Shown one piece after another: positions 7,642-15,365 of a DNA stretch of 24,739 nt. The notes under the pieces were generated by a model. It saw nothing but the letters and a program-made list of their open reading frames with translations. It had not been told where the DNA came from and did not search any database. The first letter of the stretch is position 1, and each line of letters begins with the position of its first letter. The stretch lies in assembly GCA_964491805.1 (NCBI GenBank), contig CAZBGU010000012.1, positions 1-24,739 on the forward strand. Direction: 5' to 3'. This DNA comes from UBA11704 sp964491805 (lineage in GTDB: Bacteria > Patescibacteriota > Minisyncoccia > Phycocordibacterales > UBA5272). The translations under genes were made by a program, and so were the position numbers.

Positions 7642-8196
7642 ATGTCTTACGATTTTTCAAACATAACTGTACAAAAGAACACTATTGTAGATTGGCTTAA
7701 AAGCGAGTACCGCAGTATCCAAACAGGTCGTGCCACACCTCAAGTTCTAGATCTAGTTCACATTGATATGTATGGTGCACGTACCCAAATTGCTCATGCA
7801 GGAAGTATTACAATCGAAGACCCGCGAACAATTCGAGTTGCGCCATGGGACAAAAGTATCATTGGTCAAATGGAAAAAGCAATTAACGATGCCGATCTTG
7901 GTCTTTCTGTTTCATCTGACTCTGATGGATTACGTGTGCACTTTCCGAGTCTAACAACAGAAACTCGTAACAAACTTGTAAAGCTTCTTAAAGATAGACT
8001 AGAGGATGCTCGCGTACGTGTACGCGCTCTTCGTGAAGAAACCAACAAAAATATTGATTCTCGTGCAAAGGAGGGGGAGTACGGTGAAGATGATCAGCGA
8101 AGATATCGTGAAGAAATGCAAAAAATAGTCGACAGTGTTAATCAGGAGCTTGAAGACATTTTCCAGAAGAAAGAAATTGAGGTTATGGGGGAATAG
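7642..8196 (+). CDS. frr: Ribosome recycling factor
   Basis: At 184 residues this is the usual RRF length. Domain I helices carry the R-x-x-R-A/T-G-R-A-T-P family segment (S-I-Q-T-G-R-A-T-P near 26-34), then Y-G-x-R-T-Q-I (49-55) and I-T-I-E-D-P-R-T-I (61-69) of domain II. The conserved F-P-S-L-T-T-E-T-R (106-114) and the long C-terminal helix R-V-R-x-L-R-E-E-T-N-K follow. RRF splits post-termination ribosomes together with EF-G. pyrH, usually upstream, is absent, and the downstream uppS-cdsA-dxr block is replaced by an unrelated GC-richer gene on the other strand. No Shine-Dalgarno is visible. Confidence 0.96.
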   Translation: MSYDFSNITVQKNTIVDWLKSEYRSIQTGRATPQVLDLVHIDMYGARTQIAHAGSITIEDPRTIRVAPWDKSIIGQMEKAINDADLGLSVSSDSDGLRVHFPSLTTETRNKLVKLLKDRLEDARVRVRALREETNKNIDSRAKEGEYGEDDQRRYREEMQKIVDSVNQELEDIFQKKEIEVMGE

Positions 8197-8231
8197 CAGT
8201 AACACAATCAGCACAATCTCAAAATCAGAAA

Positions 8232-8257
8232 GCGCACCCCGCAGGGTGCACTTTTCA
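8232..8257. terminator. Terminator between frr and the secreted-protein gene
   Basis: GCACCC/GGGTGC with loop CGCA is followed by CTTTTCATTT on the plus strand, making a typical terminator for frr. Read on the minus strand the same stem can end the convergent gene at 8294. Confidence 0.75.
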
Positions 8258-8293
8258 TTTCTGGTAGAAGTTTTGACTATCCGATGGAATATA

Positions 8294-8821
8294 TCAAATC
8301 TTCTGCAAAGAGCCAGGTTGAGTGGTTGATGGGTTCGGTTTTGTGTTGCTCAAGCAAAAGGCAAAGTGCCCTGCCGAAAGCAGAGAAATGGTTTCCTTGT
8401 ATGACACCCACGGCAACGCAAACTCAACACTTTCGTAGGACCCCTGCCGTCGACTGCACAGAATCCGGCCGTAACTGCCAGTCTCGTGAGGTTGACCAAG
8501 CAGAATATCGGCCTGCGAACCTTGGGCTGCGTAGACTGGCACAAGAGACTTCTTGTACTTCGGGTTTTCGACCATTTCAAGTGCTTTGCTAATGCACTTC
8601 GCTGTGAGAAGATGGTTCTCAGAGAGGAGGTCTAGTCGTGCGGTTCGCACGAACACATGTGCCGGCTGGAAGTACGCCTTCTGTGCAGTGCACACGACGT
8701 GTCCATACATCACGTCGCTTGCCCAACCGACTTGTTGGGCTGAGACTGTGTAGGAATAGCTGGTCTGCGCGTGAGCTGCAGCAAACGAGGTGCTCATGAG
8801 AATAGCAATGACAACCTTCAT
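8294..8821 (-). CDS. Putative secreted protein, unidentified, GC-rich relative to neighbours
   Basis: I do not recognise this 175-residue protein. It begins with a textbook signal peptide (MKVVIAILMSTSFAAAHAQ, with A-H-A-Q as a plausible cleavage region) and the mature part has four cysteines (in VVCTA, AKCIS, ILCSR and FCLS), enough for two disulfides. Composition differs from its surroundings: one 60-base line inside it (8461-8520) is 34/60 G+C, against 24/60 in frr (7921-7980). Its control region is also unlike the neighbours: TTGACA-18-TATTAT, about 40 nt of leader, and AGAAGG (8830-8835) 8 nt before the ATG. The minus-strand frame was chosen for these signals over a plus-strand overlap at 8284-8592. 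It stands between frr and rseP, where other bacteria keep uppS-cdsA-dxr. Transfer is a reasonable inference, not proven. Confidence 0.72.
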   Translation of the reverse strand: MKVVIAILMSTSFAAAHAQTSYSYTVSAQQVGWASDVMYGHVVCTAQKAYFQPAHVFVRTARLDLLSENHLLTAKCISKALEMVENPKYKKSLVPVYAAQGSQADILLGQPHETGSYGRILCSRRQGSYESVEFALPWVSYKETISLLSAGHFAFCLSNTKPNPSTTQPGSLQKI

Positions 8822-8829
8822 GATATGAA

Positions 8830-8835
8830 CCTTCT
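8830..8835 (-). promoter_or_regulatory. Shine-Dalgarno of the secreted-protein gene
   Basis: AGAAGG on the minus strand sits 8 nt before the ATG at 8821. It is one of only two convincing Shine-Dalgarno sequences in the window, and it fixes both the start and the strand. Confidence 0.7.
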
Positions 8836-8869
8836 GAAAGAGTGAAAAGGAAAGGAGTGGAGACTTAGA

Positions 8870-8899
8870 ATAATACTACACACAATTAATGCATGTCAA
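8870..8899 (-). promoter_or_regulatory. Sigma70-type promoter of the secreted-protein gene
   Basis: On the minus strand a consensus TTGACA (8894-8899) is separated by 18 nt from TATTAT (8870-8875). Transcription would start near 8862, giving a leader of about 40 nt. It is back to back with the rseP -10 box. Confidence 0.65.
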
Positions 8900-8927
8900 G
8901 TTTTTAGGGGGAATTTTAAGAATAATA

Positions 8928-8936
8928 TGTTACACT
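8928..8936 (+). promoter_or_regulatory. Extended -10 box of rseP
   Basis: TG-T-TACACT ends 9 nt before the ATG at 8946. It would lie inside the coding region if the upstream ATG at 8889 were used, which supports the shorter start. Confidence 0.55.
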
Positions 8937-8945
8937 ATTGTAATT

Positions 8946-10055
8946 ATGTCGTTATCTGCTATCGCATTATTTGTTCTTATTTTACTAGTGCTTGTTGTTG
9001 TGCATGAATTTGGTCACTTTATCGTTGCTAAATTAGTTGGCATGCGTGTTGATGAATTTGCTTTTGGTTTTCCTCCGCGACTCTTTGGAAAAAAAATAGG
9101 AGAAACAACCTATGCGATCAACGCTATTCCTCTTGGTGGTTATGTCTCAATTTTTGGTGAAAATGGCAGCGAAGAAGACAAAAAAGCTCACGGAGCAACA
9201 CACCACCCACGCGCATTTGGGAACCGTCCTTGGTGGGCACAGCTGTTTGTGTTAATTGCTGGAGTTACCATGAACATGTTTCTTGCACTAGTAATCTTCA
9301 TCGGAATATCATACGGAGATGTAAAAATTAGTACTGAGGATCCTGAGTATGGCTTTCGTGTAAAAAATGCCGAGATGGTTGTTACTGAAGTCTCAATGGA
9401 TAGTCCAGCGCTTAAGGCAGGTATTACACCAGGCTCAACAATTCTCAAAGTAGTAAACTCAGGTGTAGTGGCACCACTTACAACTGCATCATCACTTATT
9501 GCATTTATTGGTGCACACCAAAATACCCCGTTCACAATTTTATACAAAGCACCCAATGGACTGACACAATCAACTACGATTGCTGCTGTTTATGGTATAG
9601 TGCCAGACAAAAAGGTGCTCGGTATAGGACTAGATCAAGTTGGCACAATACATACAACAATCACTGAAGCAGCGATTCTGGGATACGAACATACAATAAC
9701 AATTACAAAGTTAACGATTGATGGCCTCACAGGTGTCTTCACAGCTGCTTTTAGTGGTAATAATGTTCTAAGTTCTCTTTCTGGTCCTGTTGGTATTGCA
9801 AAGATTGTTGGAGAAACAAGTGAGTATGGCTATGTTGCAATACTTACGCTTGTTGCAGCACTATCAATCAACTTGGCAATATTTAACATTCTTCCACTCC
9901 CAGCTCTTGATGGTGGAAGAATGGTTGTGGTTATTGTAGAAACATTGATCAGACGAAAAGTTCCTTTCAAATACTACTCATGGGTAAATGTCATCGGATT
10001 CGGATTATTATTGCTCCTGCTCTTGGTTGTAACGATTAATGATGTTCGTAATTAA
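8946..10055 (+). CDS. rseP: Site-2 intramembrane zinc metalloprotease RseP
   Basis: This is a 369-residue membrane protease (S2P, M50). The first helix carries the zinc motif H-E-F-G-H (20-24), the central part (about 125-215) is a single PDZ-like region, and the C-terminal membrane core has L-P-A-L-D-G-G (about 319-325), whose Asp completes the zinc site. The family cuts anti-sigma factors or leftover signal peptides inside the membrane. An in-frame ATG at 8889 would add 19 residues, but the family normally starts a few residues before the first helix and the extended -10 box at 8928-8936 lies inside that extension. It is followed by proS after 35 nt, as in the ancestral rseP-proS order. Confidence 0.95.
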   Translation: MSLSAIALFVLILLVLVVVHEFGHFIVAKLVGMRVDEFAFGFPPRLFGKKIGETTYAINAIPLGGYVSIFGENGSEEDKKAHGATHHPRAFGNRPWWAQLFVLIAGVTMNMFLALVIFIGISYGDVKISTEDPEYGFRVKNAEMVVTEVSMDSPALKAGITPGSTILKVVNSGVVAPLTTASSLIAFIGAHQNTPFTILYKAPNGLTQSTTIAAVYGIVPDKKVLGIGLDQVGTIHTTITEAAILGYEHTITITKLTIDGLTGVFTAAFSGNNVLSSLSGPVGIAKIVGETSEYGYVAILTLVAALSINLAIFNILPLPALDGGRMVVVIVETLIRRKVPFKYYSWVNVIGFGLLLLLLLVVTINDVRN

Positions 10056-10072
10056 TTTTTCTAGTAAATTTC

Positions 10073-10081
10073 TGATACAAT
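10073..10081 (+). promoter_or_regulatory. Extended -10 box of proS
   Basis: TG-A-TACAAT ends 9 nt before the proS ATG (10091), in the short rseP-proS gap. The predicted leader is about 3 nt. Confidence 0.55.
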
Positions 10082-10090
10082 AGCAAGACT

Positions 10091-11371
10091 ATGAGACAAA
10101 CAAAACTTTATACAAAAACACGTAAGGAAGCTCCTGCTGACGAGGTTTCAAAAAATGCAATATTACTCACACGGGCAGGCTACATTCATAAGGAAATGGC
10201 AGGGGTGTATACTCTACTTCCTCTTGGACTTCGTGTTCTTACAAAAATAGAAGACATTATACGTCGTCATATGGATACTGTGGGCAACGAACTTCTGATG
10301 CCATCACTTTCCCCAGAAGAGAGATGGTCAGCAACTGGACGCCTCGACACCATCGACGTACTTATGAAAACTGTCCCAGCAAATAATGCTTCAAAAGAGC
10401 GAAGTTCTGCGTCGTACGTTCTCAATCCAACCCATGAGGATGTGATCACTCCTATTGTAAAAGATATTGCTCGTTCTTACAGAGATCTTCCTGTTGCACT
10501 CTATCAAATCCAAACAAAGTTTCGTAATGAAGCACGTGCTAAATCTGGACTTCTTCGTGGACGTGAATTTAGAATGAAGGATCTTTATAGTTTCCATCGC
10601 AGCCAAGATGACTTAATGCACTTTTATGACACAATGAAGATTGTGTACGCAAATGTCTATAATGATATTGGTATTGGCGAAGATACATACCTAACTGTTG
10701 CGTCTGGGGGAGATTTTACACCAAATTTTTCTCACGAATTCCAGACACTCACAGAGGCAGGTGAAGACCTTATCTATGTTGACAAAAAAAATAAAATTGC
10801 CTACAACAAAGAAGTTGTAAATGAAGAAAACGCAAAAAAACTTGGTGTAGACTTTAACTCTCTCGAGCAGCTTAAAGCTTGTGAAGTTGGTAATATTTTC
10901 CCGCTCGATACTCGATTTAGTAGAGCGCTTGATTATACATACACAGATGAGAGTGGTCAACAGCAGATTATTTATATGGGTTCATACGGTATTGGTCCAA
11001 GTAGACTTATGGGGGTAGTAACTGAAAAGCTTGCCGATGAGAAGGGGCTTGTTTGGCCTGCTTCTATAGCACCTTTCTCACTTCATCTTCTTTCGCTCTC
11101 GAAAGACAAGACAAGTGACTCTCACAAGCTAGCAGAATCAATTTATACAACACTTGCAAGCTCAGGAGTTGAAGTACTCTTCGATGACCGTGAAGTAAGC
11201 CCTGGAGAGAAGTTTGCGGATAGCGACCTAATCGGTATCCCGATACGAGTAGTTGTCTCTGATAAGTCACTCGAAAAGGGCGGGGTAGAAATTAAAGAAC
11301 GAGTGTCACTAGAGAGCCAGATTATTTCAGTCGATGAACTCTATGCAACGTACAAGAAGAACTGCGACTAA
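10091..11371 (+). CDS. proS: Prolyl-tRNA synthetase, short form without editing insertion
   Basis: This 426-residue class II synthetase charges tRNA-Pro. Motif 2 spans 142-169 (F-R-N-E-A-R, then G-R-E-F-R-M-K-D), motif 3 is near 295-312 (G-S-Y-G-I-G-P-S-R), and an anticodon-binding domain covers the last ~100 residues with the D-D-R segment. Typical bacterial ProRS (about 570 aa) has a ~180-residue editing (INS) domain between motifs 2 and 3. Here that gap holds only G-G-D-F-T-P-N-F-S-H-E-F and about 60 further residues, as in alphaproteobacterial and mitochondrial ProRS. Ala-tRNA-Pro would then have to be cleared in trans or tolerated. The ATG is supported by the family start and the adjacent -10 box. 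Confidence 0.96.
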   Translation: MRQTKLYTKTRKEAPADEVSKNAILLTRAGYIHKEMAGVYTLLPLGLRVLTKIEDIIRRHMDTVGNELLMPSLSPEERWSATGRLDTIDVLMKTVPANNASKERSSASYVLNPTHEDVITPIVKDIARSYRDLPVALYQIQTKFRNEARAKSGLLRGREFRMKDLYSFHRSQDDLMHFYDTMKIVYANVYNDIGIGEDTYLTVASGGDFTPNFSHEFQTLTEAGEDLIYVDKKNKIAYNKEVVNEENAKKLGVDFNSLEQLKACEVGNIFPLDTRFSRALDYTYTDESGQQQIIYMGSYGIGPSRLMGVVTEKLADEKGLVWPASIAPFSLHLLSLSKDKTSDSHKLAESIYTTLASSGVEVLFDDREVSPGEKFADSDLIGIPIRVVVSDKSLEKGGVEIKERVSLESQIISVDELYATYKKNCD

Positions 11372-11412
11372 CGCCTTCTCACTCACTGGTAAAAAGATCA
11401 AGAAAATAAATG

Positions 11413-11452
11413 GCAGCCCAAATGAACAATAAGGACTGCTTTTATTTTATTT
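11413..11452 (+). terminator. Terminator after proS
   Basis: GCAGCCC pairs with GGACTGC (one C-A mismatch) across a 13-nt loop and is followed by TTTTATTTTATTT. It lies 42 nt past the proS stop. Confidence 0.65.
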
Positions 11453-12346
11453 AATCTTAGCAAGGAAAGTGATATTTTAAATATTCTGCTAAATCTAATA
11501 GTTAAAAAGATCATAGATAACATAGGTAGAAAGTATTTTGCTGCCAGTATGAAATTCCAAAATCTAACAGACAATAAATTCATAGAGTCAACTCCATGAA
11601 ATAACCGCACACGAGCTTTACTTACAAACATGAAAGGTTATCTTACGTAAATGGAGGGAAATTTGTAAATTGATGAATCATAATATGGACTAATGAAACT
11701 AAACTAGTTGAACTATACTTTTTGTAAAATAATTGCACAAATTGCAAAAGCTCTATATAAAATAAAAAAGCTAGGGTACTTGAATAACATAGAAAGGTAA
11801 ATTTCTGTCGACCGATAGGCTTTTACTATCACACATAGACGTAGGTTAGTACCTTAAATCTATCTAGAAAAGCCTTACATCTGTCCATGGTTCCATTTGC
11901 TGTAGAGATGAAGGGTTACTCGTCGAAATATAGAGAAATAGCGACCAAAATATAGACCAGACTTCAAAAAGACGTAGAATCAAAAAACACAAGAATTTGA
12001 CCTATTAGTAATATAAAATAGTACTAAGCGAGAAATAGGTGTCTGTATTAAGAGAGCATAAGGGTGAGGGCAATGAAAGTAGTCTCGTTATAATTTTTGT
12101 TAGCCAAAGGACAGAATTAACAGCTGCTTATTTTGTAATGATTTTAGGGGACTCTTTTGTATATTGTTAATGTCGCACAATATATCTTTTACGACTATTC
12201 CATTCCTATAAACAAGATAACACAAGTACAATTGCCAATATGCATGTATCCATATCAGTTTCTAATATTACTGCATAGGCGCTCGTCAATAAAAGTGTAG
12301 CTGTAAAAAATGGAGACTGAGTAGATACACACCCTTTTGTCTATAC
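11453..12346. other. Long non-coding stretch
   Basis: About 0.9 kb of AT-rich sequence has stops in all frames at short intervals and no recognisable coding, tRNA, tmRNA, RNase P or SRP RNA core. It holds one three-helix inverted-repeat element (11817-11875), small repeats near 11732-11752 (ATTGCACAA / ATTGCAAAA), and an isolated consensus TATAAT on the plus strand at 12089-12094 with nothing coding behind it. It could be decayed sequence, an unrecognised ncRNA locus, or both. Confidence 0.6.
11817..11875. ncRNA. Candidate structured element (three nested helices)
   Basis: AGGCTTTT (11817-11824) pairs perfectly with AAAAGCCT (11868-11875). Inside it ATAGA (11835-11839) pairs with TCTAT (11859-11863), and inside that AGGT (11843-11846) pairs with ACCT (11851-11854) around the tetraloop TAGT. 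Nested 8-, 5- and 4-bp helices within 59 nt of non-coding DNA suggest an RNA fold, but no family is recognised and the strand is unknown. Chance cannot be excluded. Confidence 0.3.
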
Positions 12347-12448
12347 TTATTTTATTTTCTTAAGAATGGTCCAGACCCCAACAATAAATCCTGTTAGAAA
12401 TACCGCAAATGCTATCATGATGAACGCTGGGATTGTGAATGTTGTCAT
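12347..12448 (-). CDS. Membrane microprotein, 33 residues (paralogue of the one upstream)
   Basis: A short frame on the minus strand runs from ATG (12448) to TAA. It starts MTTFTIPAFIMIAF and ends VWTILKKIK, giving one hydrophobic membrane segment of about 20 residues with a basic C-terminal end. It lies 19 nt after a 35-residue gene of the same design: both share M-x-T-F-T-x-P-A, F-L-x-G, G-x-W-x-I and a C-terminal K-I. This conservation between neighbours at the protein level is the main evidence that both are translated. AGGA lies 12 nt before the ATG, too far for a normal Shine-Dalgarno. Function is unknown; single-pass microproteins often act as subunits or regulators of larger membrane complexes. 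It would be the last gene transcribed after the M23 peptidase. Confidence 0.6.
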   Translation of the reverse strand: MTTFTIPAFIMIAFAVFLTGFIVGVWTILKKIK

Positions 12449-12467
12449 ACAGATATGATCCTGGTTA

Positions 12468-12575
12468 TTACTTTGGAAAAATCTTAACCCATATAAGCCA
12501 AATACCGAACATAACACCTAGCAAAAAAATAATTGCAAATATAAGATATGTTGCTGGAGTTGTAAATGTTATCAT
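12468..12575 (-). CDS. Membrane microprotein, 35 residues (paralogue)
   Basis: The frame runs from ATG (12575) to TAA. It starts MITFTTPATYLIFA and ends WLIWVKIFPK, with one membrane segment between. It aligns with the following 33-residue protein without gaps over most of its length, indicating a tandem duplication that has diverged in DNA but kept its pattern. It begins 24 nt after the M23 peptidase stop. TATACT (12594-12599) lies 18 nt before the ATG, so it may be read with the peptidase gene or from its own start. No Shine-Dalgarno is visible and no function can be assigned. Confidence 0.62.
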   Translation of the reverse strand: MITFTTPATYLIFAIIFLLGVMFGIWLIWVKIFPK

Positions 12576-12599
12576 TTTATTTCTATTAAATACAGTATA

Positions 12600-13889
12600 T
12601 TACAAATAACTGAGCGGGTTAAGATATCCTGCACGTGGAGCAATTGGCATAGTCATGTTGGTGCCGCATACCTTACTAACATAATTAGATATCTGTACCG
12701 AGTCAGAAGCGTAAACAGTGAAGTGAAGATGAGGACCTGTGCTATATCCAGTATTACCTGAGAGACCGAGCTTCTGACCTACAGTAACCACCTCCCCTGC
12801 TTTAACCTGAATTACCGAAAGATGCGCATAAAGAGTTGAAAGGCCATTTGAATGCTTCACAAGAACCCATTTCCCGTATGAGACACCCGTGCAAGCAGTA
12901 TCTGTATTACCGGTTCCAAGAACAACACCTGACGCTGCGGAAAGGATTGGGGTACCTATCTTTGTACCAAAATCAATACCATTATGACCTGAGCCGTTAT
13001 AAACTTGCGGGTTCTTACTAGCAAATGGAGTATTGCCGAAATATTGTGTAATAACGACATTATCAAGTGGATAGTGTAATATTCCTTTACCATATTTTGG
13101 AATTTTGCTTGCATCAACTATAGTTTGGAGTTTTGCTTCTACGTCTAGCATTTCAACCTCTAAGTCACTTTTTTTCTTCTTACGCTCTGCAATAAGTTTT
13201 TGATATGCTGTTTCCTTATTTCTTGTCTCCTCCAAAAGAGTACTCTTATCCTTAGATGTCTGATCAACAAGAAGCTTTTGGTCTGTGAGAGTCTCATTAA
13301 GATTTTCAAGTTTGTCTTTATGTTGCTCGTATGAGGCTTTCTGTATTGCAAGTGTAGTCTTAACATCAACAAGCGCTCGAGCTTTTTCATTGATTGCAGA
13401 AGTCACATCTGATGTACGTTTTGTTACATCAATTGTATCAGAAATGTGTGACCCTGAAGCAAGAGTAGCCACAAACCTAGGAAGTGTTTGGTCACCTTGA
13501 ACAAGGACACGAAATGTTCCAGCCAAGGCGGCCTTTGTTCTATCAAGAGCAGATTCTGTTGTGTTAATTTTACTTTTTGTAAAAGCTATATTTTCTTCAG
13601 CTTGAGTAATTCTAAGCTTCGTATATGCAATATCCTTTACCAAACCGAGATGCCTAGCCTCAAGTTTTGCAAGTGCTTGTTTTAAAGTTTTCGCCTCACC
13701 TTGGGTTTGGCTAATTTTTGTATTATACGCTTTTATTTCTGCATCAAGTGCCTTGATTTGTGCAGAAAGAGTATCAAGGTTGCCCTTAAGTTCATCCGCT
13801 GTTTGTGCCAAAACGCGTGGCAAGGATAGTACTGGTGGTGTACTTAATAATCCTATAAGAAGCAGTGAAATAAAAGGGCGTCGTATCAT
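12600..13889 (-). CDS. EnvC/NlpD-like murein hydrolase, coiled coil plus M23 domain
   Basis: The 429-residue protein has an N-terminal signal peptide (about 1-29, ending V-L-A-Q), a long coiled coil (about 30-255, rich in Lys, Glu, Ala and Leu heptads) interrupted near 125-160, and a C-terminal LytM/M23 domain (about 268-429). The zinc ligands look complete: H302-x-x-x-D306 (G-H-N-G-I-D), H356 (Y-A-H-L-S) and H387/H389 (G-P-H-L-H-F). It should therefore be an active endopeptidase rather than a pure activator such as E. coli EnvC. It probably trims peptide cross-links during division, fitting the mraY-ftsW-murG context upstream. It follows gltX by 18 nt, with TATAAT ending 6 nt before the ATG. 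Confidence 0.93.
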   Translation of the reverse strand: MIRRPFISLLLIGLLSTPPVLSLPRVLAQTADELKGNLDTLSAQIKALDAEIKAYNTKISQTQGEAKTLKQALAKLEARHLGLVKDIAYTKLRITQAEENIAFTKSKINTTESALDRTKAALAGTFRVLVQGDQTLPRFVATLASGSHISDTIDVTKRTSDVTSAINEKARALVDVKTTLAIQKASYEQHKDKLENLNETLTDQKLLVDQTSKDKSTLLEETRNKETAYQKLIAERKKKKSDLEVEMLDVEAKLQTIVDASKIPKYGKGILHYPLDNVVITQYFGNTPFASKNPQVYNGSGHNGIDFGTKIGTPILSAASGVVLGTGNTDTACTGVSYGKWVLVKHSNGLSTLYAHLSVIQVKAGEVVTVGQKLGLSGNTGYSTGPHLHFTVYASDSVQISNYVSKVCGTNMTMPIAPRAGYLNPLSYL

Positions 13890-13895
13890 ACAATA

Positions 13896-13901
13896 ATTAT
13901 A
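13896..13901 (-). promoter_or_regulatory. -10 box of the M23 peptidase gene
   Basis: On the minus strand TATAAT ends 6 nt before the ATG (13889), in the 18-nt gap after gltX. The transcript would start on the initiation codon. Confidence 0.45.
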
Positions 13902-13907
13902 AGAGCA

Positions 13908-15347
13908 TCAAGAGATAAGCACCTTACATACTTCTGTAATACGTTTTTTTACTTCGTCTTTTCCTAGAACATAGCAGATTGTAAATGGATCAACCGACTT
14001 TTCCTGTCCAGAGAGTGACACGCGAAGTGGCCAAAGAACGTTGCCCTTACCGTGAACTTCAGCATATACCATGAGACTAGCCTTAATAGACTCTGGTGAG
14101 GAAAAATCAATATTATCAATTAAAGATAAAACTGCTTCCAAATGTTTCACGGCTTCAGTCTTTCCTGAATCCTTCCATGTAATACGAAGAACTGATTCCG
14201 TGTCAAATATTGGACGTTCTACAAAAAAACGGAACTCTGTCTTTTCAATAGACATAAGTTCCCCGTATACAGAAATACGGTCAATAATTGTTGGAAGAAG
14301 TCTCACAAGAATTTCATCTGGATACTTTGGTAAGTACTGCTTAACACGAACAAGCTGTTCCCTTGACGACTGCTTTTTAATATGTTCTTTATTCATCCAG
14401 AGCAACTTATCTTCATTAAACATAGCACCAGACCTATGTATTCTTTCGATACTAAAAGAGTTAATAAGTTCTTCTGGTGACATTATTTCTTGGTCTCCGC
14501 CTGGGTTCCAGCCAAGAAATGCAAGGAAATTAACCATCGCTTCTGGTAAATACCCTTCTTCGCGATACTCCAAAATATCTTTTGCACCATCTCGTTTACC
14601 AAGCTTTTTATTGCCTTCCGGGGAAAGGATTGGAGGCAAGGTAACAAATGTTGGAGGCGTTATGTCAAGAGCCTGATACAAAGAAAGAAATTTTGGCGTT
14701 GATGCAATAAACTCATCAGCCCGCATAATATGAGTCACACCCATCTCTAGATCGTCAATGATATGAGCAAAATTATAAGTAGGGTATCCGTCGCTTTTCA
14801 TGATAATAAAATCATCCAATGCTTCAGGACCAGCAGAAAGATTGCCTCTGACCGCATCATTCCATGAAGAACTTTTAATTTCTGGAACTTTGAAACGAAG
14901 TGGTTGTTTTCCATCCCATACACCAAAAAATTCAGGGCGATGATCTCTATAAAGAAATGTTTTCTTTTCAGCTTCCGCTTTTTTACGAAGCACAGTTATT
15001 TCTTCCTCAGTGTATGGATCTGGATATGCCAAACCTTTATCAAGAAGCACTTGAATATATTTTTTATATGAACCAATTCTTTCTGACTGTAAATATGGTG
15101 CGTGCGGACCACCAATATCAATTCCTTCATCCCAGGAAATACCAAGCCATTTTAATGATTCTATAATGTGAGAGATTGAACCCTCGACCTCCCTCCCCTT
15201 GTCAGTATCTTCAATACGAAGGATAAATCTACCTCCATTTTTTCGAGCAAAAGCCCACGCATAGAGCGCTGTACGAACACCTCCAACATGCATATATCCG
15301 GTAGGACTTGGTGCGAAGCGAGTAACAACTGGTGCATTTGATGACAT
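13908..15347 (-). CDS. gltX: Glutamyl-tRNA synthetase
   Basis: This 479-residue class I synthetase has F-A-P-S-P-T-G-Y-M-H-V-G-G (11-23, the HIGH-type motif), R-I-E-D-T-D (44-49), D-D-L-E-M-G-V-T-H (198-206) and the KMSKS equivalent K-K-L-G-K-R-D-G (247-254). The zinc-binding Cys cluster seen in some GluRS is absent, the corresponding stretch being Y-P-D-P-Y-T-E-E-E. Whether it also charges tRNA-Gln cannot be judged from sequence alone; no glnS or gatCAB is in the window. It lies 18 nt downstream of murG with its own TATAAT ending 8 nt before the ATG. Confidence 0.96.
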   Translation of the reverse strand: MSSNAPVVTRFAPSPTGYMHVGGVRTALYAWAFARKNGGRFILRIEDTDKGREVEGSISHIIESLKWLGISWDEGIDIGGPHAPYLQSERIGSYKKYIQVLLDKGLAYPDPYTEEEITVLRKKAEAEKKTFLYRDHRPEFFGVWDGKQPLRFKVPEIKSSSWNDAVRGNLSAGPEALDDFIIMKSDGYPTYNFAHIIDDLEMGVTHIMRADEFIASTPKFLSLYQALDITPPTFVTLPPILSPEGNKKLGKRDGAKDILEYREEGYLPEAMVNFLAFLGWNPGGDQEIMSPEELINSFSIERIHRSGAMFNEDKLLWMNKEHIKKQSSREQLVRVKQYLPKYPDEILVRLLPTIIDRISVYGELMSIEKTEFRFFVERPIFDTESVLRITWKDSGKTEAVKHLEAVLSLIDNIDFSSPESIKASLMVYAEVHGKGNVLWPLRVSLSGQEKSVDPFTICYVLGKDEVKKRITEVCKVLIS

Positions 15348-15355
15348 ATAGAGTA

Positions 15356-15361
15356 ATTATA
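15356..15361 (-). promoter_or_regulatory. -10 box of gltX
   Basis: On the minus strand a consensus TATAAT ends 8 nt before the gltX ATG (15347) in the gap after murG. It predicts an almost leaderless transcript. Confidence 0.5.
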
Positions 15362-15365
15362 ACGG

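Noticed and set aside
8284..8592. Plus-strand open frame (102 residues) over the secreted-protein gene
   Set aside because: The minus-strand frame has a promoter, a Shine-Dalgarno, a signal peptide and a downstream hairpin. The plus frame has none and starts inside the frr terminator region.
8889..8945. Upstream ATG adding 19 residues to RseP
   Set aside because: The -10 box TG-T-TACACT lies within it, and RseP proteins normally begin just before the first helix.
11398..11631. Minus-strand frame of 77 residues after proS
   Set aside because: It overlaps the proS terminator, has an irregular composition and no -10 or SD signal near its start, so it is probably chance in AT-rich DNA.
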